Positions 35,788 through 44,093 of a stretch of DNA of 64,000 nt are shown in pieces. Within the stretch, counting starts at the first letter, position 1. The number at the start of each line of letters is the position of its first letter. Under the pieces are notes generated by a model. It was not told the origin of the DNA. It worked only from the letters and a program-made list of their open reading frames with translations, and did not search any database. Source of the stretch: JAFANK01 sp036741695 (GTDB taxonomy: Bacteria; Vulcanimicrobiota; Vulcanimicrobiia; Eremiobacterales; Eremiobacteraceae); NCBI GenBank assembly GCA_036741695.1, contig DAINRU010000002.1, forward strand, positions 1 through 64,000, written 5' to 3'. A program made the position numbers and the translations under genes.

Positions 35788-36222
35788 GTGACAGCATTTT
35801 TGGGCTTCGATCACATCGACGTGCGGGTGCGCTCGCTCAAAGCGGTCGAGGCGTTCTACGACGAGCTCATGCCTGCGCTCGGACTTCCGGAGAAACGGTT
35901 CGCGCACGTCGACGAGCACGGCGACTGGGATGATCCGTCGGACGACAAGCCATACAACGCCGTCGAGTACTACGAGCCCAAAGCATCGGGGAAGACCGGC
36001 TTCTTTATCGGCTTTATCGAAGACTCCACGATGACGCCGCCGCTGACGCGAATCGCGTTCCGCGTCGCGGCGTCTGCGGAGTTGCAGCGTTGGCACGATC
36101 TTCTCGGGCCGATGCGTGCGTACAACATCGAGTGGTCAGCGTCAGAGCTCTACCCGGCGATCTTCTTCGAAGACGCGGTGGGGACCAAGCTGGAGCTTGT
36201 CGCTCGCCGGCCGACCCCTTAG
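35788..36222 (+). CDS. VOC (glyoxalase/bleomycin-resistance) family protein
   Basis: A protein of 144 residues with a GTG start. It has paired beta-alpha-beta-beta-beta modules: FDHIDVRVRSLKAVEAFYDELMP at the N-terminus and YPAIFFEDAVGTKLELVAR at the C-terminus, with His and Glu possible metal ligands. The family covers glyoxalases, dioxygenases and antibiotic-binding proteins. The substrate is unknown. Confidence 0.83.
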   Translation: MTAFLGFDHIDVRVRSLKAVEAFYDELMPALGLPEKRFAHVDEHGDWDDPSDDKPYNAVEYYEPKASGKTGFFIGFIEDSTMTPPLTRIAFRVAASAELQRWHDLLGPMRAYNIEWSASELYPAIFFEDAVGTKLELVARRPTP

Positions 36223-36243
36223 CGGGGCCAGGCCTCCTCAACC

Positions 36244-37158
36244 ATGCAGGAGAACCCGGGCGGGATGAATTGGCGACCGACGATCTACTGGGGTTTGCTC
36301 GCAGCGCTGGTGGGCATTTGCGCTCTGGCATTGACGAGGTGGATAACCGCCTATCACCCGGGCTCAGATAGAGTGTTCGGGGTGGTCTTCGAAGAGCGTC
36401 CGCCGGCGGTGCAAGCGGTTCCACGCTTTGTGGGTGACGAAGTGATGCCGTTCGGCACCCAACTGCCGAGAATCGTCATTACCAATAGCAATGAGTTACT
36501 GCTCGTGGTGACAGCCGCGACGCGATCCATCACGCTGGGAGGCTTCGTCGGAGGTCACCCCACGTGCGCGTCCATGGACGAGGCGGCATCAAACGCATCC
36601 GTCGCCGCTCTCGTCCAGGCCGTGAAGAGAATACACATGACGCCCATCCCCACGGAGCGAGCTGATTTGGCCAGCCTCGGGATCACCACGCCGCAGCTAC
36701 CGGATATGACGGCGAGCCAACTGGCTGGCAACGTCCCGGCTGTTGTCATCCGGATACCGCCGGCCCTCACGGCGAAGGTCAAGGCACATAAGCACGGTCA
36801 GGGCGTTATCCAGTGCGAATTCAGCGCTCCGCTAGCGGCATCACCGACCTTCACGGATCGCTCGGTCCAAATCATGACGCTATCCTCGCAATCTGGACCA
36901 GCGCTGCTCGATGTCTCGGCGCTGACCAACATCGTCGACCTGCGCTTCTTCGGCGGTACGGTGCTCCCGTGGGAGGGCTCGCGCACGAGAGCCTTCGACC
37001 AGACCGATCAGCTCGTGGCGGTCGAGTGGTCCGACGTCGCCGCTGAAGAACAGCGCGACGTGATCCTCGTGATCATCGGCGCCCTCGCGGCGATCTCAGC
37101 CGCCACCGCGCTCGAAGCGGTACGGCCTATCGTGGAGAAGCTCTCGGCAAAGATCTGA
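36244..37158 (+). CDS. Hypothetical two-helix membrane protein
   Basis: A 304-residue protein with a transmembrane helix at about 14-32 (IYWGLLAALVGICALAL) and another near 270-290 (VILVIIGALAAISAATAL), enclosing an extracytoplasmic domain of about 230 residues. I recognise no family. The ATG at 36265 is an alternative start. It converges on the DUF155 gene with 19 bp between. Confidence 0.75.
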   Translation: MQENPGGMNWRPTIYWGLLAALVGICALALTRWITAYHPGSDRVFGVVFEERPPAVQAVPRFVGDEVMPFGTQLPRIVITNSNELLLVVTAATRSITLGGFVGGHPTCASMDEAASNASVAALVQAVKRIHMTPIPTERADLASLGITTPQLPDMTASQLAGNVPAVVIRIPPALTAKVKAHKHGQGVIQCEFSAPLAASPTFTDRSVQIMTLSSQSGPALLDVSALTNIVDLRFFGGTVLPWEGSRTRAFDQTDQLVAVEWSDVAAEEQRDVILVIIGALAAISAATALEAVRPIVEKLSAKI

Positions 37159-37177
37159 CGCGCGATGCCGCCAGTTC

Positions 37178-38302
37178 CTAGTGGCGCAGGCCCACAACCC
37201 CGACGACGATCTCGATCGCGATAAGCACGATGACGATGAGCTCGAGGAACTCGCCGCGTGCGACTTGCGCCTGATCGACGAGATAGCGATAGACGTCACC
37301 GACCGAATCAAGCTTGCTCTCGATCTGGCGCTGCCACACGTCCAGGCCGAGTCGCGCGGCGATGGCACGATAGATGCGGGCGTAATAGGCATCGCCCGTT
37401 ATCTTGAGCGCGTTACTTGCCCGGTCCGCCAGTTCTCTGATATCCACCAAGAGATAGCGCAGTTGTGCGGCGCGTTGCTCTGTGTCACGGCGCCGGTTGC
37501 GCTGCCAGCGTTGCAGCGGCGGGAAGTCGCCGGAATAGATGGCGTCAAGCTCGGCGTCGAGGCGGGCGTCGTAGGTGCGGAACTCGACGAGCTGCGAGTT
37601 GGCAAACTCCAGCAGGTCGAGGACGACCTCAGCATCCGCACGGCTGTCGTAGATGAACGCCGAATCCCACTGCACGACGACCAGGTCGTCCGGGAAGTAG
37701 CTGAAGTGAAAGCGCACGGACTCAATCTCTTCGTCCTCGGACAGCGCCTGCGGTTCGGCGAGCATGAGCTTGACGAGCGATGTCCGGAAGTCTCCGAGCA
37801 GCTTCGCCGCCTCTACGGGCTCGTCGAGCTGCTCCACCGCGGCGACGAAATAGTCTTCGACAAGGGCTTTATGCGGCTCGTCGAGCGCAGCGGTGCAGTC
37901 ATCCAGCACATCGTGCAGGAGGCGACGCGCGGCGGTGACTAGGCGGTCGTCGCTGCGCAGATCGGCGGCAAGGCCGACGAGCCCCGCCCACAGACCGGTA
38001 TACGGGAACGAGAAACGGATGGAGACGACCCCGTAGTCGTAGATCTTCACGCGCACCGCAGCTGCGTGGCCGCTCAGCGTCAGGGATGGAAGATTCGCGG
38101 CGATAGGTGGCACCGCGAACTGGATGGCTTCCGGCGAGGGGATCGTGCGCAGCAGCGGAGCTGGCTCTGTGCTCTCACCGCTGATGCTGCTGAGCTTGCT
38201 CAGATCTATGGTATCGGCGACGTCGAACAAGAAGCAGGCGAAAAACGTCGCGGACGAGATGAGGGGATCACGGCTTTCGATCGCCGATTCAGCGGACGTC
38301 AT
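37178..38302 (-). CDS. RMD1/YagE (DUF155) family membrane protein
   Basis: A 374-residue protein of the DUF155 family (yeast Rmd1/Rmd8, human RMND1). The conserved C-terminal part has DIRELADRASNALKITGDAY, LGLDVWQRQIESKLDSVG and VYRYLVDQAQ, followed by one C-terminal helix (FLELIVIVLIAIEIVVGVVG). The tail-anchored layout is typical. Molecular function is unknown for bacterial members. An ATG at 38317 adds five residues. Confidence 0.88.
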   Translation of the reverse strand: MTSAESAIESRDPLISSATFFACFLFDVADTIDLSKLSSISGESTEPAPLLRTIPSPEAIQFAVPPIAANLPSLTLSGHAAAVRVKIYDYGVVSIRFSFPYTGLWAGLVGLAADLRSDDRLVTAARRLLHDVLDDCTAALDEPHKALVEDYFVAAVEQLDEPVEAAKLLGDFRTSLVKLMLAEPQALSEDEEIESVRFHFSYFPDDLVVVQWDSAFIYDSRADAEVVLDLLEFANSQLVEFRTYDARLDAELDAIYSGDFPPLQRWQRNRRRDTEQRAAQLRYLLVDIRELADRASNALKITGDAYYARIYRAIAARLGLDVWQRQIESKLDSVGDVYRYLVDQAQVARGEFLELIVIVLIAIEIVVGVVGLRH

Positions 38303-38364
38303 GATGCAGCGCCACATTGAATGAGGCGCATCGGCTTCCCTCGTCGGCGGAGGAGCAGAAAAGC

Positions 38365-38391
38365 AGAGGCGCCGCTGTCATCGGCGCCTCT
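38365..38391 (-). terminator. Rho-independent terminator of nrdJ
   Basis: AGAGGCGCCG and CGGCGCCTCT form a perfect 10-bp stem with a 7-base loop. It is followed on the minus strand by GCTTTTCT and lies 38 bp after the nrdJ stop codon. Confidence 0.8.
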
Positions 38392-38428
38392 ATCGTAGAT
38401 CCGGGAGATGCTCCGCGAGAGCGGCGCC

Positions 38429-41400
38429 CTAGGAGCAGCCCATGCTTCGTCCGCAGCTGTCGCAGACATAGCATGCACCATTGCGTCGAGTGATCGATCC
38501 GCACACGTCGCAGAGCGGCGCATCGCCCATGAGCGACGCCATCTGCGCCTCGCGCGAGCGCAACGCGTTGAGCTGCGACGCGAGCTCCGGATCGACGATA
38601 GCGCGAGGTGAAGCGGTCACTTGTGGGGCGCGAGCTTGAGCCGCAGTCGGCGCTGGTTGAGGCGTAGCCGATGAGCCTTCCTCCGTCGCCTGCTGTGCGC
38701 TCACACGGGCCTCGAACTCCGCGTGTGCGTGGTCGTCGTTGTGAGTCTCGTCGACATCCTTGTCCTCGGGCTTGACTTGGACGAAGTCGGTGCGACCGAG
38801 ATACTCCATGCCGAGCACGCGGAAGATGTAGTCCACCACGCTCGTGCAGTGTTTGATGTTAGGATGGTCGACGAATCCGTTTGGCTCGAAGCGCGTGAAC
38901 ACGAACTTGTCGACGAACTCTTCAAGCGGTACACCGTATTGCAAACCGATGGAGATCGCGATCGCGAAGCAGTTGAAAAGGCTTCGGAAAGAGGCACCTT
39001 CCTTGTGGAGGTCGACGAAGATCTCACCCAGGGTCCCGTCTGCGTATTCACCAGTCCGCAGGAAGACCGTGTGGCCCGAGATCTTGGCCTTCTGAGTCCA
39101 GCCGCGGCGCTTAGCCGGCAACCGGTTGCGCTCGAGCGCTTGGGCGACCTTGCGCTTGAAGTCCGTATTGGTGGCGTTGGCCAAGATGCGCTGCGCCGCC
39201 GCGAGGATCTCATCAGGACGCAACTCCTCGGCGCGCTGCTTGCGCGCCTCCTCGAGCTGCTTGGCGAACTCCTCCGACAAAGCGAGTTGGCGATCGCTAT
39301 CCGTGGCCGCCTTGTCGCTCGACTTGTTCGAAAGCGGTTGGGAGAGCTTGGAGCCGTCACGATAGAGCGCGATCGCTTTCAAACCGAAGTCCCACGACCG
39401 CATATAAGCTTCTTTGATCTCATCGACCGTCGCTTCGTTCGGCAAGTTCACGGTCTTTGAAATGGCGCCACTGATGAATGGCTGCGCGGCCGACATCATA
39501 CGCACGTGCCCCATGTGATGGATGAAGCGCTTGCCCAACTTGCCGCACTTGTTGGCGCAGTCGAAGACGGCATAGTGGCCTTCCTTGAGGTGTGGGGCCC
39601 CCTCAATAGTCATGGTACCGCAGATGTAGTTGTTCGCCGCGTCAACCTCTTCGCGACTAAACCCGAGCTGGCGCAACAGGTCGAAATCCGTAGCGTTGTA
39701 CTGTTCCGCTGTGATCCCCAAACGCTGAAGCGTGTCCTCGCCGAGCGTCCATTGATTGAAGGCAAAACCGATTTCGAAGACCGTCGGCAGCGCCTTCTCG
39801 ATCTTGATGATGTCCTCAGTCGTGAATCCGCGGGCGCGCAAGGTCTCGACGTTGACGTAAGGAGCGCCATAGAGAGAGCCAGAGCCCTTCGCATAGCGCA
39901 CGATGTCGTCGATCTGCTCTTCACCGTAACCAAGGTTGCGCAACGCCATGGGGATGGACTGGTTGATGATCTTGAAGTAGCCGCCGCCGGATAGCTTCTT
40001 GAACTTGACCAGCGCGAAATCCGGCTCGATACCGGTCGTGTCGCAATCCATAAGCAGCCCGATGGTACCCGTAGGAGCGATGCAAGTTGCTTGAGCGTTA
40101 CGATAGCCGTGCTGCTCGCCGAGCTCGACTGCAGTATCCCAGCACTCTCGTGCCGCCGACAGCAGGTAGGGTGGACAGAGAGCTTGGTCGATCCCCATCG
40201 GGACGACTGAGACATCTTCGTATTCCGAACCCGAGGCGTTGTAGGCGGCGCGCCTGTGATTGCGCATGACGCGCAGCATCTGCTCGGCGTTTTCTTTGTA
40301 GCGTGGGAACGGGCCGATCTCACCCGCCATTTCGGCCGACGTCGCGTACGATTCTCCCGTGAGGATAGCGGAGATCGCTCCTGTGATGGCGAGAGAACGT
40401 GGCGAGTCATACGGAATACCAGAGACCATGAGAAGCGTGCCGAGGTTGGCGTACCCGAGTCCGAGCGTGCGGTACTCGTATGATTTGCGCGCGATCTCGG
40501 GGCTTGGGAATTGCGCCATGAGCACGGAGATCTCGAGCACGATCGCCCATAGCCGGCATGCGTGGCGGAAGGCATCGACGTCGAATTGCCCCCTCTCAGC
40601 ATCATAGAATTTCATCAAGTTGATGCTTGCCAAGTTGCACGCCGTGTCATCTAGGAACATATATTCGGAGCACGGATTGCTTGCTCGGATTCGACCGCCG
40701 GCCGGACAGGTGTGCCATGAGTTGATGATATCGTCGTACTGGATGCCCGGGTCGGCGCATGCCCACGCAGCGCGCGCTATCTGATCCCACAGATCTCGGG
40801 CTCGCACGGTTCGGGCCACGCTCTTGTCACGGCGCCAGAGAAGATCCCACGTGCCATCATTGCGCACTGCGTCGATGAACTTGTCGGATATCCGGACTGA
40901 GTTGTTCGAGTTCTGTCCGGAAACGGTCGAATAGGCGTCGCCCTCATACGAGCTCGAGTAACCCGCTGCGATGAGCGCGGCGACTTTCTTCTCTTCCTCA
41001 ACCTTCCAATTGATAAACTTCTCGATATCCGGATGGTCGGCGTCCAGGATCACCATCTTAGCGGCGCGACGCGTCGTGCCGCCGCTCTTGATGGCGCCCG
41101 CCGCGCGATCACCCACGCGTAGGAATGACATCAGGCCGCTTGAGGTGCCGCCGCCGGAAAGCTTCTCGCCCTCAGCTCTCAAGTTAGAGAAGTTTGTGCC
41201 GGTGTTGTGGATAACGACGAAACCATGCTCGCCGGCCAAGTATGTGTTGGTGTTTCGGGTCGTCAGGTCGTTAAACGCAACATTCTGGACACATGGACCG
41301 ATCTCGGTAACAAACGCGATTCCCTCAGCCGCAAATCGCACGAGCTCCGTTTCGGAATCGATTTCCTGCTCAGGCTTCGCAGCGATGGCAGCCTCAATCT

Positions 41401-43759
41401 TAGCGGGGTTAATAATTCCTTCGTAGACAAGACGCCCGACGTGGAAACGCTCGCCTGCGGAAAAGCCATGCAGTCCATAACGGTCCGTTCTTGAGAAAAT
41501 CTTTTCGCCCAGGTCGGCGTCGAGGGGCATGCACAGCCTGCGGCGCGACGCACGAGTTGCGTCTTGCAGTGCGATGACGTGCTTGGGCGTAACAAGATAT
41601 TTTGCCAGTGCGTGGGCACGACGAGCAGTCGTGGACCTTCGCACGATTGTTGTTGCCCAAACGCAGGAGCCATCGATCAAGCCACCTCCAAGCCCCAGGA
41701 GCGACGCCATGGCTGAAACTTCCTCGACAAAAGAGCGGCATTCGGATGAGTACAGGGCCTTGCCCCGGGAGACCGAGCCATCAGAGTCGACGAGACCCGC
41801 CAAAAACGCGAGCTGCAACTCCGCGTCGCCCGTCCGAACAAAATCTGGAACCTGAAGAGTCGCCCCTTTTGCACCAGGCGCATGAACCGCCGCGGCAAAG
41901 AAAGCGGTTGCTGACGCCTTGGTACACGTAAGGGACAGTCCTTTGCTGTTGCGTCCATCGCGAGAAATCGAGCTACCTGCACCAAAGCGCTCGCGGAGAA
42001 TCCGAGCGACTCGTTCAAGAGGCTCGCGATCTTCATCGAAAAACCGGAGCCGCAAGCTTCGGTACGAGTACTCCCTGTTGGTTCGTCTAATCCGTTGATC
42101 GCGGTAACCGAGATTGCCATCTCCTAAGAAATATCCAACCAGCCAAGCGAGATCGGTATCGGGCGTAACCTTTAGGGTCTTTGCCGTGTGGAACCACGGC
42201 GCGTCGTACGTCAGCGTGTCGTCAGATGCGTTCTTGTCGATGAGCCGGCGCGCCGATGAATTCGGTCCGAGGACAGCGTCACCGCTGATAAGCTGATCGG
42301 CTCGACGCTCTACGATCTGGCGGCCATCCCAAACCATAAAAGGGTGCCACGCTGAAACTGTCGCTCGCGCTCCAGTGTCAAACTTCACCGTGACCTTATC
42401 TTCTTGAGCAACATCGTATGACCACACCAAATCGATCGGGTCCTCGACAAGTCGTCCTGTGTGCTTGTCAAGCGAGATTGTCCTTAGGCCAAGGTCTTTA
42501 ACGTTTACAAAGCGCCCCTTCCCATCGAAGTTCATGATAGGCCGATGGCGCGAAACCTCTTGAAATAGATCGCCGATGCGCACCATTCCCCGACCCACGA
42601 TTGGTACAAAAGATCGCGCTGACACACAACCGCTGCCATATTTGAAAAGACGTGCCTCTCGTACCCACAGGTCCATAATGCCGTTGTCGTTGACAAGATC
42701 GTCATCTACGGATTGGATGAAGCAATTATGAACAACGACGCTGTTGGTAAGAAACGAGTGGCTCGCAGTCTCTATGTCGTAGACGACTTCTTCGGAAACT
42801 GCCTCAACCGAAAGGACTTTGACCTCAACAAGCGTTGGCTTTCCTAAGGTTGCTAGCCGCTGGTTCGCGGCATCGCGCATCGCTGGCACAACCGACAGCG
42901 CGATCGGCGTATCAAGCCGTTGAGCATCAAGAATATGAAGAACCCTAACTACTTCAGCGTCAAAACGGCGATAGAGCTTCTCGCCCTTCTGGAGTTGCCC
43001 CACAGCCTTCCATGACGACCCTTTCGTCGGATCAGCGACCAAGACCAGGTGATCTGCGGTCGCTTCAATGTACTTCCCAAGCTCAAGGTTGACTCTCAAT
43101 ACTTGCTTGATTCCGTTATTAGCCACAGCGATGACCGCCGTAACGCCGTCCTTGTCAAATACTTCCAAACCCACCAGGTTCTTGTCGACGATTTCCCCGA
43201 TGCTCAGCGGGCCGGCGGGCGTATCAACGATGGCGCGACCCGGCAGGCACGCATGCGGTTGCGGGTGCGTGTAGGAATCCTTGGCTCGCACCAACTCCTT
43301 GGTGTCGGGATCGACATAGTAGTGACCTTGCGCTGGGCCGTTGATACCGTACGCGTAGGCGAGCCCTGTATTGAACCACTGGGGCGAGTTGGGTGCAGCC
43401 ATCTGATGGATGAGCATGTGGCTGAGCTCAGCGTCGAACGCGGCCGCGTCTTCATCCGTGTCGAAATACTTGTAGCGGCGCCCCCAGTCGGTCCAACAGC
43501 CGGCGAGCCGGCGCACGACCTGGCGGGCTGACGTCTCGCGCCCGAGACTCCCATCGGGCTGTGGAACGCCTGCCTTCCTGAAATATTTCTGGGCCAGGAT
43601 GTCGGTCGCGACTTGCGACCAGTCGGCCGGCACCTCGAGGTCGCGCATCTCGAACACCACGGTTCCATCGGGCTCGCGGATGATTGATTCGCGGCGCTCG
43701 AAGCGCACTTCGTCGAGCGGATCGATCCCGGGTTTGCTGAAACGACGTTGAATCTTCAT
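38429..43759 (-). CDS. nrdJ: Vitamin B12-dependent (class II) ribonucleotide reductase with two inteins
   Basis: A precursor of 1776 residues, of which about 1126 remain after removal of two inteins (171-345 and 378-852). It makes deoxyribonucleotides with adenosylcobalamin. The active-site cysteine is in NPCSE (C1030), the partner in DTACNLASINL (C1041), and ATCIAPTGTIG is the substrate loop. A TSCPD domain is near 1570-1680, and the C-terminus is a zinc ribbon (CDVCG, CYVCDSCG). Exteins join as QPHA/CFIQ and YGSG/TGTNFS, restoring conserved motifs. Upstream lie a consensus promoter, two NrdR boxes and an SOS-type box. A terminator follows. Confidence 0.95.
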   Translation of the reverse strand: MKIQRRFSKPGIDPLDEVRFERRESIIREPDGTVVFEMRDLEVPADWSQVATDILAQKYFRKAGVPQPDGSLGRETSARQVVRRLAGCWTDWGRRYKYFDTDEDAAAFDAELSHMLIHQMAAPNSPQWFNTGLAYAYGINGPAQGHYYVDPDTKELVRAKDSYTHPQPHACLPGRAIVDTPAGPLSIGEIVDKNLVGLEVFDKDGVTAVIAVANNGIKQVLRVNLELGKYIEATADHLVLVADPTKGSSWKAVGQLQKGEKLYRRFDAEVVRVLHILDAQRLDTPIALSVVPAMRDAANQRLATLGKPTLVEVKVLSVEAVSEEVVYDIETASHSFLTNSVVVHNCFIQSVDDDLVNDNGIMDLWVREARLFKYGSGCVSARSFVPIVGRGMVRIGDLFQEVSRHRPIMNFDGKGRFVNVKDLGLRTISLDKHTGRLVEDPIDLVWSYDVAQEDKVTVKFDTGARATVSAWHPFMVWDGRQIVERRADQLISGDAVLGPNSSARRLIDKNASDDTLTYDAPWFHTAKTLKVTPDTDLAWLVGYFLGDGNLGYRDQRIRRTNREYSYRSLRLRFFDEDREPLERVARILRERFGAGSSISRDGRNSKGLSLTCTKASATAFFAAAVHAPGAKGATLQVPDFVRTGDAELQLAFLAGLVDSDGSVSRGKALYSSECRSFVEEVSAMASLLGLGGGLIDGSCVWATTIVRRSTTARRAHALAKYLVTPKHVIALQDATRASRRRLCMPLDADLGEKIFSRTDRYGLHGFSAGERFHVGRLVYEGIINPAKIEAAIAAKPEQEIDSETELVRFAAEGIAFVTEIGPCVQNVAFNDLTTRNTNTYLAGEHGFVVIHNTGTNFSNLRAEGEKLSGGGTSSGLMSFLRVGDRAAGAIKSGGTTRRAAKMVILDADHPDIEKFINWKVEEEKKVAALIAAGYSSSYEGDAYSTVSGQNSNNSVRISDKFIDAVRNDGTWDLLWRRDKSVARTVRARDLWDQIARAAWACADPGIQYDDIINSWHTCPAGGRIRASNPCSEYMFLDDTACNLASINLMKFYDAERGQFDVDAFRHACRLWAIVLEISVLMAQFPSPEIARKSYEYRTLGLGYANLGTLLMVSGIPYDSPRSLAITGAISAILTGESYATSAEMAGEIGPFPRYKENAEQMLRVMRNHRRAAYNASGSEYEDVSVVPMGIDQALCPPYLLSAARECWDTAVELGEQHGYRNAQATCIAPTGTIGLLMDCDTTGIEPDFALVKFKKLSGGGYFKIINQSIPMALRNLGYGEEQIDDIVRYAKGSGSLYGAPYVNVETLRARGFTTEDIIKIEKALPTVFEIGFAFNQWTLGEDTLQRLGITAEQYNATDFDLLRQLGFSREEVDAANNYICGTMTIEGAPHLKEGHYAVFDCANKCGKLGKRFIHHMGHVRMMSAAQPFISGAISKTVNLPNEATVDEIKEAYMRSWDFGLKAIALYRDGSKLSQPLSNKSSDKAATDSDRQLALSEEFAKQLEEARKQRAEELRPDEILAAAQRILANATNTDFKRKVAQALERNRLPAKRRGWTQKAKISGHTVFLRTGEYADGTLGEIFVDLHKEGASFRSLFNCFAIAISIGLQYGVPLEEFVDKFVFTRFEPNGFVDHPNIKHCTSVVDYIFRVLGMEYLGRTDFVQVKPEDKDVDETHNDDHAHAEFEARVSAQQATEEGSSATPQPAPTAAQARAPQVTASPRAIVDPELASQLNALRSREAQMASLMGDAPLCDVCGSITRRNGACYVCDSCGRSMGCS
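41204..42628 (-). other. Intein 2 of NrdJ (with LAGLIDADG homing endonuclease)
   Basis: Residues 378-852 of the precursor (475 aa). The splicing N-terminus is CVSARSFVPIVGRGMVRIG, block B is VSAWHPF, and the C-terminus GFVVIHN is followed by Thr as +1 residue. The endonuclease has two LAGLIDADG motifs with both acidic residues kept: LVGYFLGDG (541-549) and LAGLVDSDG (653-661). It may therefore be active. The DNA is visibly less GC-rich than the flanking extein. It sits in the strongly conserved YGSGTGTNFS site. Confidence 0.92.
42725..43249 (-). other. Intein 1 of NrdJ (mini-intein)
   Basis: Residues 171-345 of the precursor (175 aa). Block A is CLPGRAIVDTPAGPLSIGE, block B is ATADHLVL, block F is VYDIETASHSFLTNSVVVHN, and Cys is the +1 residue (CFIQS). 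No endonuclease motif is present, so it is splicing-competent but not mobile by itself. The spacing to intein 2 is only 32 extein residues. Confidence 0.92.
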
Positions 43760-43840
43760 GGAGTCAGAACTGCCCTTTCCTCATGGAAGGTTGCTACTCT
43801 CGCCCTTATTTCACACGTATGTTCGAGGGTCGACAAGTCA

Positions 43841-43888
43841 CCCCTACCTATAGTGGTGTTTGGGGTGTTTCCCCACATTATATAGCGG
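43841..43888. promoter_or_regulatory. Tandem NrdR boxes upstream of nrdJ
   Basis: CCCCTACCTATAGTGG (43841-43856) and CCACATTATATAGCGG (43873-43888) each match most positions of the 16-bp NrdR box (ACACWATATATNGTGT type). They lie exactly 32 bp apart, the usual three-helical-turn spacing. The second covers the -10 element of the nrdJ promoter. NrdR is the ATP/dATP-sensing repressor of ribonucleotide reductase genes. Confidence 0.75.
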
Positions 43889-43905
43889 TTAATATGGGGT
43901 TGCAA
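43877..43905 (-). promoter_or_regulatory. nrdJ promoter
   Basis: Read on the minus strand: TTGCAA (43905-43900), 17 bp, TATAAT (43882-43877). The expected start point is near 43870, giving a leader of about 110 bases. The upstream NrdR box overlaps the -10. Confidence 0.8.
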
Positions 43906-43914
43906 GGATTTTTT

Positions 43915-43928
43915 CGAACGGGAGTTCG
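43915..43928. promoter_or_regulatory. SOS-type (LexA) box near the nrdJ promoter
   Basis: CGAACGGGAGTTCG has exact CGAAC-N4-GTTCG arms. It is 9 bp upstream of the nrdJ -35 and about 165 bp before the divergent TPR gene. A weaker 12-of-14 match (CACACGTATGTTCG) lies at 43812-43825 in the leader. The rest of the 334-bp gap (43760-44093) shows no gene. Confidence 0.6.
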
Positions 43929-44093
43929 TCATCGGGAGAACCCTTATCAGACGGTATTTCGCTCGGGTTATTCGCAGCTTTTGTGCACCTCATTTCCACC
44001 TTGGGGATGACAATTCGGGCACCCCGAGACGGGAAATCGCGACGAGAACACCGCGTGCTGGAAATGATCGCAGCATCCACGAAATTCTGCGGC

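Noticed and set aside
43783..44010. Open frame of 75 codons on the plus strand upstream of nrdJ
   Set aside because: It covers the nrdJ promoter, both NrdR boxes and the SOS-type box, has no family match and unusual composition, so it is most likely non-coding.
43760..44093. Cobalamin riboswitch before the B12-dependent reductase
   Set aside because: I looked for the B12-box core and a long structured leader. The leader is about 110 bases and holds NrdR-type boxes instead.
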